Shown in pieces: positions 13,301-25,057 of a stretch of 64,000 bases of DNA. The stretch spans positions 31,722,289 to 31,786,288 of the forward strand of contig NC_054869.1 in NCBI RefSeq assembly GCF_018320785.1. The letters are read 5' to 3'. The notes beneath the pieces are model-generated. The model was not told the DNA's origin. It made no database searches and saw only the letters and a list, made by a program, of their open reading frames with translations. The position numbers and the translations under genes are program-made. Origin of the DNA: Cheilinus undulatus. Its lineage: Eukaryota; Chordata; Actinopteri; Labriformes; Labridae. The number at the start of each line of letters is the position of its first letter. Position 1 is the stretch's first letter.

Positions 13301-16300
13301 CTGAGAGGCAGAAGAACTACGGATACATTACGTCGTGTTTTTTACAGATTTGCCCACAGTGGATAAATATCATGGGTTTTGAATGTCTGATGAAAAATAA
13401 ATTACATTTAAGTCTCTTTTTAGTCTCTTTGATAAAAACTAAACTTACTTTCCATCAGAGATTTAGTCATCAAATATCTATTTTTAGTCTTGGTCTCATC
13501 TTTCTATATCTATATCCACCAATGAGTTACATTTCTTGGTGAAGAATGTAACCAAGGAGCCAAACTTAAATTGCTCATAAATTACAAATTCTTAAAGGCC
13601 TTTTCTTATTAGTGAATGCAAATAAAACTTACAATATGATAGAAGGATAACTTACACCTATGGATTCCTGCCCCTCTAGCACCATACAGATGTCCAAGTC
13701 ACTCTGTCTGAAACCAAAGCCATTTTTGGAGGATCCAAAGAGTTGAAGCCGAGCTCCTGTTCATTAGAGAAAAGAAATGTTTGGTTGGTGTCACTGTAAA
13801 CGTGCACTTTCCTCCACCAACTAGATGGTCAATGGACAAGTCAATAAAACAAAATCAAATATTTTGCATTGAAAATGTTCTTTCAGGAATGTCTAGAAAC
13901 TGAAGATGCGAAAGTGAAAATTGTGATCGTAATTACCAGCAAACTGTCGTCTGATGAAGGTCTCCAGGTCTTGAAGGATGTGCTCTCTTACACCAACTTC
14001 CAGTTCATCTGGGGCAAAGTCAGCTAAAAAAGAAACAGAGCAATGGTTTGATGGTAGAATAGCAAGGAAGTGGGCTGATGTCTTAACTTTACAGAAATGT
14101 CATCACATTTGAATGCATTCAAAATGGTAGTCACACGAAGGTGCAGTTACAAGGAGAGGTGAGGTTATTAAATCAATCAATTTAGGCGCAATTTGCCACT
14201 AATGCTAAATGTTTGTCCAGATATGATTCTAATTTATGATCTAAATTGTACACATCAACTTTAGTGCCTATTCTTGTATGCATTTTATTTTGTATCATTT
14301 TGACTTGCAAGGGTTTGGCTTTTTTTTTTTTTCTTTTTTAACTTTGTTGCAAGTTCCATTTGAATTTTTGTAAAGATAAACATACACAGTGAGTGTCTTA
14401 GATGTAACAGATGTTTTTTTCTTCTCCTTTTTCTCTACTGGATGCTTGAATTTCCATTGGGATTAATAAAGCATCTACCAATCTTTCCAGTTATCAAAAG
14501 AAACCCTGCTCCAGCAGGTTTATTCCAGTTACATAACACAGTTCATTTCCATATTTATTTCTCCAACTTTTTGTTTGTTTCTGTCACAGTCTGCCCTGCA
14601 ATGACATGCTGCTAATAGATGCATTAACACTGTTTCGGACAAGCTAGAATCTTTCTGACAGCAGGACTAGAGGCTTTTATCCATTTTAATTTATAACCTT
14701 ATATATGTAGATATTTGGGGATATTGTTATGCTTGAGTGTGCTGCTTCATGAACAGGTGATGTTAATCAGTTTAACATAAGCAATTTACAACAAGGTTGA
14801 GCAATCTAGAGAGTCTGCCAAATCCAACCTGACACACTCCCATTAATGTATAAACCTTAAGCCACAATTTTCACACAATGTTTAAACATCCAGAAAATAC
14901 TCACTGTAGCACTGCTCACAGACTCTATTAAGGACACTGAGAAACTCTGGAGTGATTGGTGGCAAAGGATCCAGTTGCTCTTTCTTGAAATCTTCAGGAC
15001 AGTCTTTCTTCAGATGTCCATCTCGCTTGCACAAACTGCACACGACCATGTGGGACTGCAAGAAATTAAGATTGAACCTCAATTTCTTCACTAGGCTTTC
15101 AGTTACTTAAAATCCAACTAACTGCTATGACACTTTAAAATATTCACTTAGATGTAATATAGTTATTGTTTCTTTTAAGGGTTTTATTCACTCTTACTGT
15201 CTAAGGATTACCATCATGAGGTCTCACTCACCTTTCCTTTGGTGAAAGCTTGCTTCTTGAATTCGTAAGATTGTTTCTTCTGTTTTTGGTTTGTACTTTC
15301 CACGCTGTCATCTTTACTTGTGCTCTCTGAAGGTTGAGATGACATACTTTCAGATGCCAACTCCCCCTCCTCCTCTTCCTCCTCCTCCCCCTCTTCCTCA
15401 TCCATTGAACCAGGAGTGTCCAAATCTGGACCCTCCTCATCAGACAGAAGCTCCTCCCCTGAGATCTCATCAACAGGGAAAATCTCCTCGTCCTCTGTAG
15501 TGAAGCTGTCCAGGTGTTGTCTGTTATGAGAGTCCACATCGATATCACCATCCTCGTCCTCCTCGTCCTCAGAGAGACTACTTTTACCCAGGTCCACTTT
15601 TTCCTTCTCCTTCTCTTCATCGGAGTCACTGCATTCTTCGACCTCCTCCTCTTCAATGATGCAGTCAGAGTCTTCAGGACAGTTTTCCATAGTTTTGGGT
15701 TCATGCTGTGCCTGAACATTGAGCTGACTGAAATCTGGAAGGATCTCTTCATTTGGAGCCTGAACATTTGCCCCTTTAACAGCTCCACGCTGTGCCTGTG
15801 TCTTATTACCAGCAGCTGGTGCGTTGAGTGGCAGTGCAAAGTATTTGTATGTGGTTTTGAGGCAGTGGACGATGTACTCGAACATTTGCTGGCTGTTTAC
15901 AGTGCGGGCCACATTTCTCTTCACAGCAAATGGATCTGAACACAGAAAAAGGTGATATTAGTCTGAGGGAACAATATAACTGGAAACACTTTATTTATAT
16001 TTTAGAACAAAAAGGATTATACTCCTAATTTACAAAGCCAAGACATTCAATCAACAAAGCCAGGCTTTGGTGTGTTGAACTTTTTAATGGTGCTGAAAGG
16101 CCTGTAAGCCTTTCAACAAAAAAAATACTACTGACAAAATCAACAATATTTATATCCTGAAAGACGTTAAAATAAGTTACTGGTAGAAATTAATGGTTTA
16201 AAATGGCAGTATTTCACACAACTGCACTTAAGATTGTGGATACTTACTTGCAATAACTGGGGCTGTTTTGAGAGACCTTACCAGCCAACTCCTGGCCTTT

Positions 16301-19300
16301 TTAAACTTCTGAATTTAAAAGCATGAACTGCTACACTTGAAGCCAAAAATAAGTTAATAAAAGTTGCATTTGCTGTGTTCAAATAAAACAGTTCACTCTG
16401 AACACTCTGAGCATCAATTAGACAATGCTCCATGCGTTTTGGTGTGTTAACTTGCCACTACACAGGCATGGCATACTTTTAATCGTCACACTAGGCCATT
16501 CGTACCGTGCCGTATTCTAACCATGCTGAAGCCCATTTGACCCCCTCCATGGGTTTCTGTCACAGTCAGTCCCGACTTAAGTCGTACAGTGTGAGCACAC
16601 AACTCGTTCGCTATGGTTGTGCGTCGTAAACAATTCAGTCACACAGTATGAGATGACATTCTGCCACAACAGTCGTACGGTAGGCTTGAAATCGCACAGT
16701 GTACACCCAGGTTAATTCTCATAGTACAGCTCTAAACTTTTATATTGTGTCATATAAACTGTTAAAGACTAGATGTATTTGCATATTAATGTACCTTTAC
16801 AACTCAAATGTTTCTGTGCATGTATCCCATCAGCTGAGGATCTGTACTAACTGCAGTTAACATAACTAAGATGTAGTTTTTTATTTTTTTAAAGCCCTAT
16901 CAGCTGAAATAAAGATGATTAGTGCTTATTCCCTATGGATTTCTGTCGCTCATCCTTTCTACAGCTCAGCGGCTGAACCAGCAGGCTTGCGCTGCATATG
17001 ACTTCACATTTATAACCTTCATAGCCCACCCACCAAGTGAGGGTACAGGTGTCTGAGGAAACGCTAAGTATTTTGGTGTTTAGCGTACTGAACCATACCA
17101 AACCGTACTCAATCAAACCGGACCAACCGATGGAAACGCGGCTCTAATGTCAGCCCTGTGATTGCCTGGCAACCAGTCCAAGCTGTACCCCCATCTCGCT
17201 CAATGACAGCTAGGACTGGCCTCAGCCCGCTCAACCCCCACTGGGATGAGCAGTGAAGAAAACAGATGGCTCTCCATTTTTGAGCTGTGAAGATGAGCAC
17301 TACAAAACATGTAGAACATATTTTTTGAAACATCAGATTTGGTCAGAATTACATTATTTAGTAGAATTATAATTGCATGCTACCCTCAACCATACTTGTA
17401 GTTTTTACTTTTAATCTAAAAGCAGATACAACCCAGGTAAACACTTTTAAACTTAGTACTGAGCCATGTTAGAACATAGGATCATGTGAATGTATTTCTA
17501 ATTCTCAGAAACAAAAACTTTTGAACTTATAAAATTAGAAGATTTCTGACCCTCCACAGCAATGCGTTTCTTTGGCCAGTCTTTCATCTCTCTGGAGAGG
17601 ATGGCATTTGTCCGTACGCTGATAATGTTGTCAGCCATGACGAACTCCAGGGAGTAGAAGCGAAGCATTTCAACCCAGAGAAGCCCAACTTGCACAGGTG
17701 GGTGAGCATTCTGAAACACCAGCGGAACCTACAAGGAAACACAAGTGACAGCTCAGACTTTGAAAACGTATTTATTATTTGCACTAGAAAATATGTTGAA
17801 TCAAAAAAGAAACAAACACACTTCTCTCTCAAAAAACAACATCAGTGAATTCCTGATTACCTTTCCCTTTACACTGGAGCCCTCTCCTGGCTGTGATGAG
17901 TCTTTGGTGGTGGAGGGAGAGTAGGCCCAATGTAAATATCCATCCTCTACATGTGTAAGATTGAAGAGTGATAGTCTGCTGAGCGAAAACAGCTTAATCT
18001 AAAAAAAAGAGCAATCAGGTGATTTGACTAGTTCCAACTGGGAACAACTTCCAAGACAAAACACTGAACATAGTGATTTTGCAGATTTGCAGATTTTGTG
18101 TTAGTAACGACAGGAAAAAACACCTCTTGTTTTAGGTAGGTCGGCAGGAGAGGCTCTCTGCGCTGCTGCAAGAAGAAAATCACCATGAGTGCGAAGACAT
18201 ATGGTGGCAGCCCACCTTCCTCTGCATGGTCGATCTCACAGATCTAAAAAAAGAACATTGAGAAAACCAAAAGGAGATGGTTGAAAAAGTAGCTGTGACA
18301 CTTATGATAGTGTGCTGTCTGATGTAAAAAACAGATAAGAGTCTGAAATAAAAACATACCCGGGCCCAGTGTCTGAGTGCCAGAACCAGGGGAAGGAGGA
18401 GATTCTCCTGGCTGGACAGAGCAGACAGATAGGAAGTGGTCTGGAAGGCATTTTCATTCCCTGCACTGACTTTGCAGATCAGGCCGCTGTTGAGAAAAGC
18501 AGTTCCAGTTTACATTCGTCGTCGCTACATAAACCAATGTAACATAACAGCAACATAACAACATAACCTGATCACACGATCTGATTCAGAAATCTAATTT
18601 GTGGATGAAACATACCTCTTTTTCTCTTTACAGATGACTACAGGCACCCTGGCGTGAAAATCAGCTTCCAGGTCGAAAAACAGAGCTGAGGACACAGCAA
18701 AAAGCATTAGTTTTCACAGTCCTGCATATGACTGAGATTCCTTTGTGGAGCAAGGAAAAATGTTGCTGTTGAATGAATAAGAGGTGACTCACAGCTCGCG
18801 GAGAGAGTTTCCTTAACCAACAATAAGACATCTGGCTGATGCATCTGTGAATACAATCCATTTAAAACCTTAGAATATTACTTCAGCATAAGAGTAGTTT
18901 ACATCTGGTACAAACTAATTCAAAGGTTAGAACATGACAGCAAAATATTACAAATTTAGTCATTGTGGCATGATTGTACCCTTCTTTATACCAGAAGGCT
19001 GCCATTTAATTATGCAGTATCAGAAAATGAGTTCATTCTTCCAATTTCGAAGTGATATGCAAACAGCAACATCTGTGGTTGAAATATAAAGCAAATGTCA
19101 AAGTGCAAAAACTGCAGGGTGGCTGCAGAAGCACCAAAATGTTTCAGCAGGGTTGTGATAGTACACGACTTTATAGGCTCACACTGCATAATTGGGGGCA
19201 TAGATAATATGACTGTAAGCCAGCTCAGTGTAGACACCTTTCCCAACTGCTCACACTCAAGTCGGTGCAAGTCGAACTCTGACATTATGAATGAAGCTTC

Positions 19301-22300
19301 CTCAGTTTAGGTGGAAGGATTAATACAGCAGAAGGCTTTCCCTCACTACTAAGAAAACCTGAACTTTTAGCCGGATTTTCTAAAACAGCAAAGTGCCCAC
19401 ATGAATAACGACAGGAAGGCTCGTTAAAATAACACCACAAAATTAGAGAAAAACGAAATGTTTCATAATTTTAATCTGTTGTTTTTTTAAATGATTCACT
19501 TTATGTAAACGTAAAACACTTCACAGAAATAAACAAATGAAACGTTTTCTGAATTTGGCAATTAGATCCTGATAGTTATGCAATGATTTTTTTACATCTA
19601 AATGATGCTGCTAATTCTAACTTACTTTGATAAAGTTTGTGTGTGTGATCGTGCGAAACTCAAACCCATGGAGCACTTCCCATGACAATGACAGGTGTTA
19701 CACCTATTCATTAAGTCAGCATCAGTACAGACTCGCTAATGGAGGGTTTATACAATCCCACTCTGAACTGTAATTTTTTGGATGGCACTTAATGTGGCAG
19801 ACCCTCCATGAGAGTGCATACAAAGAGTGTGTAGGAAGCAGTCTGACAAAGGCAGGGAGCACAGTGGCCCCTAACTTAAAATTTTAGGGGTGCAAGCAGA
19901 AAATTTAGGGGCGCACACTGTAAATCAACTTGCAAAGTAAATATTCACATTTAATGCAACTGGGAGTGGAGTTGCACTTTCATTACACAGGTCACAGCAC
20001 ATTTTATTACGGCCCTATGAAATCTGTTTTATTTTTGCCCAATTCTGTTTTATTTTTTTCCGAATTCCGTTTTATTTTTTTGGAATTCCGTTTTTAACCT
20101 TTCCACTAATTTTACCATAAAAAAAGTGTCCTGTTTAAGTAAATGAATCAAATGTTCACTAATTAAATAGAAATAACCTTAATTTTATTGAAAAAGGGCC
20201 ACAGTTGGCCCAGGAGCCATTGTTTGGATAACCCTGATACAAAATAATTATAACCAGTCAGATATTTCCAACATAAGACACATTCATGAGTATAATCACA
20301 TCCTAACTTATGTTTAATGTAAATGAAGAAATCCTTCTGTTCTCTCAAACACAGAGTGATAGTAACTTAATAAGAAGGTCACATTAAAGTTAAATAGTTA
20401 AAAGTAAGCCTGTTACCTAAACTTTTCTTTACTCTCTTAATAAGTAAGTGCATGCAGTCTGATGCTGCATTGTGTTTTACTCCTGACTGTAACGGTTCTC
20501 TCTCCATCGTCACTGTCTGGCCGCCTGCCTCATATCGGACCACTACGTTAATACAGACACGCATTGGCTAGTTAAACAACCAAAGGGAACAACAGTATCT
20601 ACAGAATGAATTATTAAGCTAACTGTTACTCAAATATAACATCATTTAGACTATTACTTCATAAAATCTTGAGTCCATCCAACTTGATTTTTAGCCTCTG
20701 AGGGGTGAGCGGTGTGGTGAGGTAAAATAACTCGAAGCATGGATGAGTCTTCTTGAAGGCGCAACACTGTTTCCCACGGTACTGCCCTGTACGGGGCTAC
20801 GTGATGTTCGCTGGTGTTTCGTGCAGCCGCTTTGGCATGCTGTTATTGTTTAGGAGGGGGCGGGGTGAGTAAGGGGCAAGTTGTGCCCCGCTTTAAAGTT
20901 CCCCCGGGAACATATTCCTCAGATGTACGTTCCTCTTTCTCAAAAAACACAGCATTTCAGTCAAATTCATTCAATTTCCGCGATTTTCGCGTTAAATTGT
21001 AAATTCTGTTTTTATTGGCCAATTCGGCAATTCCGTTAACGCGGAAATCATAGGGCCCTATTCCATGTTTCAGACTGGCATTGTGTTTGCTCAAAGTGTC
21101 GTGTTTTAATTGTGTAGTGCCAGTTAGAAATGGGCAATACCTATGTTTTTAATTCGATACAATACTGATACTTTTTGATGTAATATTATTGATACGGATA
21201 CAGATACTTTTGAAAAAAAGAATAAAATATTGGACTCGCAAACTTTCAAAAATTAACACATTTCAGGCAGTTAAAAAGGCGTATGCAGGTCATTCAGAAA
21301 TTCATTTAGGGAGAAACTTCAATTACTTCAAAATGTTTAAGCAGGTCAAAAAATAAAATAAATAAACTATAATCAAAGCAAAAACTTGTCTAAAGAATTA
21401 AAATGTCCATAAAATAACAAAATTCTTTTTTTTTTTTTAATTCAGATAGAAGGGCTATATTAGCCATTTATACCCACTAATTTGAAACAAAAATGTCAGA
21501 AATACAAGTCATCAAAGATTTTCATGAAAATATATATCTTGTTATTTTTCTACAATTTGGTCCATATACATTTTATGGTATTGGCATGTGGACTCAGTAT
21601 TTTTTTGAAGTTTTCTTACAGTTTTGAAATTTACTTAGAGACCACATTGAGTGAGAAAGACAGCCAGGTTCACATCACAGATTATAAAATGACTTCATAT
21701 GCGAGCGAAATCTTTATGTTCTGAAATCTGTTACTCATTAATAATTGGTCCTCAAAGTCACATGGTACAGCAGGATCGACATGTCCGATTGGTCCTTAAG
21801 CCATGTGACACGGACGAGCAGGTAAGGCATGTTTGATTAGTCTCCAAAATCATGTGACAAAGACTGGCAGTAAAGCAAAAACAGTCTGGAAGAGAGAGGG
21901 GCAGGGAGGCACTCGGCGGAGAAGCAGTGGTGAGATGTATTTTATAGAACTCATTTGGTATTGATACTTGGCTAAAAGGATCCATACCAAAAGAGTACTT
22001 GGTAAATATAGATACATCGATACTCCCACCACTAGTGCCAGTATTATCAGCAAATTTCGTGTTCCCCGCATGCTGTGGGTATCAACAACAGAATTTGCAG
22101 TTCATTTAATTCACCTCTCTGAAATACCTAAGTCAGGTGAACTCGCACAGCCACTCATCCAGAAAACAAAATTTCCTGCCTTTTTTTGCCATGACCTTTT
22201 CCTCACAAAACGAGTTGGACTCATCAGGATTTGTCTCCTCTGGCACACTAGTTTTAGTGGGGAGAAAGTAAGCACCGATAGTCAGCTTCGCCATTGTTCA

Positions 22301-23953
22301 TTGTTTACAAGAGTTATGGGAAACCTTTAGATTCGCGTGATAACCCTAAGACTCGCCTCACCCTCCTGCTCTCATACACATTGGCCTGCTTTCTTCTTCT
22401 TTGGTGTTTGTCTCCTTTCTTCTTCTTTTGGAGTTAATGTCAGATGGCAAACCAGCTCATTTGTGCATTATCGCCAACAACTGGGCTGAAGTGTGGAGCA
22501 AAAAATATTTAATAAAAATAAAACAATCTGCAAATTTACTGGTCGCACATGCGCAAGTAGATGAAAAATTTACTCGCACTGTCTCAAATTTTAGGGGCAA
22601 AATGCGGCCATTTAGGGGCATTCTGGAGCCCTGAAAGGCTCTTGCTGTTTGTCCGGAGGGCTATGGCCTACCTCAGCTCCACCTCTTGGTTTCTTACTAG
22701 GTTGACAAAAGTAAGCGAGACAGCATTTTCAATATGGCAACAACTATGGATTGGCTTCAAAAGATGGATTAAGAAAAAAAAAATCAAATGGCAGACGTCA
22801 CTCAGACTTTGGTCAATACTTTCTGCAGTCTATGGTCATATGGCACAACTTTCTATCAACCACAACTGCATCCTGTCGGATGAAATTTGAAAATGGTATT
22901 GTCTAACAGTATAACTTGCATGTCATCTTTGATAACAAGCTGCTTTTGATGAATGATTGTTTTACATGAGAAGTGTTCGTGCTCCAGTAAGTGAAAACAC
23001 AGAAAAAGTATTCACAGTAACAGCATTAAACTCACACTGGGCTACTCACGTGAGCTGGATACTGAATGTCAATGTTGACATCAGAATCCTTGAATCCAAA
23101 CTTTGTGTAAGATGATCCATAAAGTCTGAGCCTGATTTCTTCAGGAGACAGGAAGAGATTGAGAGAATACTGCTGTTAAAACTAAAATACAAGTCACAGA
23201 ATAATGAACTGATTTAAAGCAGAATCAGCCTGTGTACTATAAGGCAATATTACCAGTAAGAGAATTTATGCCACATCCATTAAGAGACCAGCTTACCAGG
23301 CAGGACGGACAGAAGAAGGTCTTGCATGATGGAGACAACACTTTGTCTCAGTTCAACATCCTGGTCATTCAACCCATGTTCACGGACAACAGCCTCAATT
23401 GCAGCACTCACTGCAATGATCTGCTCCGGACCAGGGGGCAGAATCTCTGTCAGCATTACCTGCTCCTGCCTCTCCTTGAAACACAAACACATCAAATGTT
23501 ATTTGATAATCTAGTATTTAATGCATAAAGACCATTACTGCACAGTGACAAAATATTAGCATCATCCATCCCAAAACATTTACTGTGGTCATGCAAAGTG
23601 TGATTTTCATACTGAAGATGGAGCTCTAACCTTGGCCCTTTTCTTGTGCCGTTTGTCTCGGATATGTCTGTAAGCATCAGACACTGATTCCAGGAGAACA
23701 TCACACAGAGCACACGTGTACAGAGCAGCAGGATTGCTGTGGGATCTCTGGAATGTTTGAAAAGCATGGGAGTAATGAAATCAGTACACCCACTTTTGCA
23801 GAGAAAGAACATCTAAGGTTAATCATTTATTAAATGACTTCTTACTGAAAATTAAGGCTGTAGAAAAAGACATTTTTCTCACAAGTTTGTCAGATATCTT
23901 CTCAAAGCCTCCTACAGCATTACATGTCACATTTATCCATGACATATTTTTTA

Positions 23954-24015
<62 letters not shown>

Positions 24016-25057
24016 CACTGATTACTGTCACTAATCCCTCCAAAAAGCAGTTGATTCTCAGATTTAGGAACATGGAACCAGCATTTCCTTCAGATTTTAA
24101 TAGGAAAACAACTGAATTTATAGACAAACTATCAAAAACGATCTTTTTTTAGCAACAAATTCAGTAATTATAGCTTCTATAACTAATAATACCAAAAAAA
24201 TGAATGTTTGGTGTATGACACTAGTCTCACTGTTCTGCTCTACCTTCTTAAGGGAATAGATCTCCTCTTTGTTAAGCCGCCTCTCTGCTTGCCGTAAGCT
24301 GCGTAGTTCCGAGGCTGAGAGTGTGGACTCTTCAGGACCCCTGTTCTCTTCAGCAAAAGCTTTCTTTTTGTTTCTATGTCTCCGTCTTCTCCCTTTGAAA
24401 TGAAGAAATACATGAAGATGAAGTTAGTTATCAAAGTTCAGCAGAAGTGGTTAATTTGTTATGTCAGGTTTTTACTAAATTCGAGAATACAGCATACTAT
24501 CCTACATTCCTTAGATCATGATTTAAAGTTTCTGTAAAGATTGTTGCTGTCAACAAACTTCCTGTTGATGGCCCAAAAAGTTGAGACAGTCCTAGAAGTG
24601 TTAAGATGTTTCTCTTCAGTCTGATTCCCAAAGCCTCACCTGATTTATTAGGACCTCCATCATTGTCTTCTCTCCTCCCCTGCTCTCTGTCCTCGTTTGG
24701 ACCTTCTCCATGGGTACCTCTCCTCCAGTGCTGCTGCTGTTGTGAACGTTCTCTCCAGTTATCTTCCCGACTTCCACCGCTGCTCTCTGGACCAGAGTAC
24801 CACCGCAGGTCATCTCTCTGCGAGGGGCTGTGACCTCCTCTGAATCCACCAGGTGAGAAACTCATAGGCCCCAGCCCTCCCTTCTTGGGACTGGCTCTAT
24901 ATGGCCCGCCATGATTTCTGCCCTGTTGACCTCCATCTGATCTGAAGCCCTGTCCTCGACCCTGGTCCTGGATCCTCCAGCTTTCCGCCTTGTCTGTGGC
25001 TGCTCCCCTCTCCCAGCCACCTTGCCTGGCACGATAGGGCCTGCCTGAGCTTTCCAT
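4365..25057 (-). CDS. tut7: terminal uridylyltransferase 7 (TUT7/ZCCHC6), 28 coding exons, 1312 aa
   Basis: TUT7 adds uridines to RNA 3' ends (pre-let-7, deadenylated mRNA) in the cytoplasm, marking them for processing or decay. Exons, 5' to 3': 25057-24640, 24392-24244, 23747-23631, 23474-23297, 23138-23050, 18844-18793, 18685-18616, 18486-18360, 18243-18124, 17998-17861, 17728-17551, 15935-15232, 15055-14905, 14023-13937, 13756-13656, 12875-12818, 9973-9870, 9753-9664, 9561-9448, 8644-8567, 8459-8282, 7991-7944, 7829-7738, 7654-7539, 7438-7242, 7020-6947, 5451-5400, 4423-4365. All splice phases agree. Domains: RG-rich N-terminus (1-140), C2H2 finger (~201-220), first nucleotidyltransferase module (~288-545) with D-V-N instead of D-x-D, acidic linker (~620-750), CCHC knuckle C786-C799, catalytic module with GSS 867-869, D879, D881 and D940, knuckles C1168-C1181 and C1231-C1244. 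It fits TUT7 better than TUT4. The last exon is the least certain. Confidence 0.93.
6589..6786 (-). pseudogene. RecQ-like helicase fragment (repeat-derived) in a tut7 intron
   Basis: The minus strand has a short open stretch containing [20 protein letters not shown] followed by [11 protein letters not shown]. This matches the Q-motif and motif I (Walker A, normally LPTGxGKS) region of RecQ-type helicases, of the sort found in multicopy fish repeats. The Walker A Thr-Gly pair is replaced by Asn-Ala. The fragment stops soon after, and none of the later helicase motifs is present. It sits in the intron between tut7 exons 6947-7020 and 5400-5451. It is most likely a dead piece of a mobile element, not a tut7 exon. 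Confidence 0.6.
9301..9330 (+). repeat. poly(A) tract
   Basis: Nearly pure A run with one interrupting C, inside a tut7 intron. It may be the tail of a retroposed sequence, but no recognisable body precedes it. Confidence 0.8.
10771..12668. mobile_element. Harbinger-like DNA element (non-autonomous) in a tut7 intron
   Basis: The two ends form inverted repeats: AGGCCTGTACGACAAAG on the left, and on the right the reverse complement of AGGCCTGTACGATAAAG. They are flanked by the 3 bp direct repeat CTG (10768-10770 and 12669-12671). Three-base target duplications of this type and GGCCTGTACGA ends fit PIF/Harbinger elements. No transposase frame is visible, so it is non-autonomous. The element has taken in other repeats, including the GTGGCAAAAA-type minisatellite at about 11740-12130. 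Confidence 0.7.
11740..12130. repeat. degenerate minisatellite, unit like GTGGCAAAAAtgg
   Basis: Variants of AAAGTGGCAAAAA and GGCAAAAACTGG recur every 10-30 bases across this stretch inside the Harbinger-like element. The same motif on the opposite strand (CCACTTTTAACCCATTTTT) recurs at about 26620-26990. Units are irregular in length, so this is a decayed tandem repeat. Confidence 0.55.
13030..13510. repeat. dispersed TTTAGTC-rich repeat
   Basis: Words such as TTTTAGTT, TTTAGTC and CTAGTTTTAGTTGATGAAAAC recur here inside a tut7 intron. Repeats of this composition are dispersed in teleost genomes. I cannot assign the family or its exact ends. Confidence 0.4.
14270..14490 (+). mobile_element. 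LINE 3'-tail-like fragment
   Basis: The stretch ends with ATTGGGATTAATAAAGCATC followed by a short CTACCAATC end. This is the usual 3' terminus of Rex/L2-type fish LINEs (GGGATTAATAAAG plus short tandem tail). No reverse transcriptase frame is present, so it is a 5'-truncated copy in a tut7 intron. Confidence 0.5.
16440..17140. mobile_element. fragmentary DNA-element sequence in a tut7 intron
   Basis: The right end reads ACCGATGGAAACGCGGCTCT after a run rich in ACCGTAC/CCATACC words. The reverse complement (AGAGCCGCGTTTCCATCGG) looks like the terminus of a common fish hAT-type element. A second motif-rich stretch with CGTACAGTGTGAGC/CGCACAGTGTACAC lies at 16560-16720 and may be a separate nested insert. 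Ends and target duplications were not resolved. Confidence 0.35.
20008..21060. mobile_element. nested DNA element with GGCCCTATGA ends
   Basis: The left end is TACGGCCCTATGAAATCTG. The right end is the reverse complement of TAGGGCCCTATGATTTCCG. These inverted ends bracket about 1.05 kb with several TTTTATTTTT(T)...AATTCCGTTTT repeats at the left and the mirror at the right. There is no transposase frame and no clear target duplication. It is nested within the larger hAT-like element. Confidence 0.5.
21125..22034. mobile_element. hAT-like element with 8 bp target duplication GTGCCAGT
   Basis: Starts TAGAAATGGGCAATACC and ends ...GATACTCCCACCACTA, whose reverse complement begins TAGTGGTGGGAGTATC. 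It is flanked on both sides by GTGCCAGT (21117-21124 and 22035-22042), an exact 8 bp duplication as expected for hAT transposition. The interior is AT-rich with no transposase. It is the most clearly delimited insertion of the nested group. Confidence 0.75.
23953..24016. repeat. (TA)n microsatellite
   Basis: About 30 nearly perfect TA units with one ACATA interruption near the right end, in a tut7 intron between exons ending 24244 and starting 23747. Confidence 0.95.

Larger units (their letters stand above)
19863..22635. mobile_element. hAT-like element carrying two nested insertions
   Basis: The left border reads CAGTGGCCCCTAACTTAAAA with AATTTTAGGGGTGC following. The right border is TTTTAGGGGCAAAATGCGG with ATTCTGGAGCCCTG at the end. 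The shared TTTTAGGGGYRMAA words and CAG...CTG ends suggest one hAT-type element split by the insertions described separately. I could not find a clean 8 bp target duplication, so the outer limits are approximate. It lies in the tut7 intron between 18844 and 23050. Confidence 0.45.

Noticed and set aside
15228-15939. Long open frames on both strands overlapping the acidic exon
   Set aside because: They are shadows of the Glu/Asp-rich tut7 exon; only the frame continuing in phase to the neighbouring exons is real.
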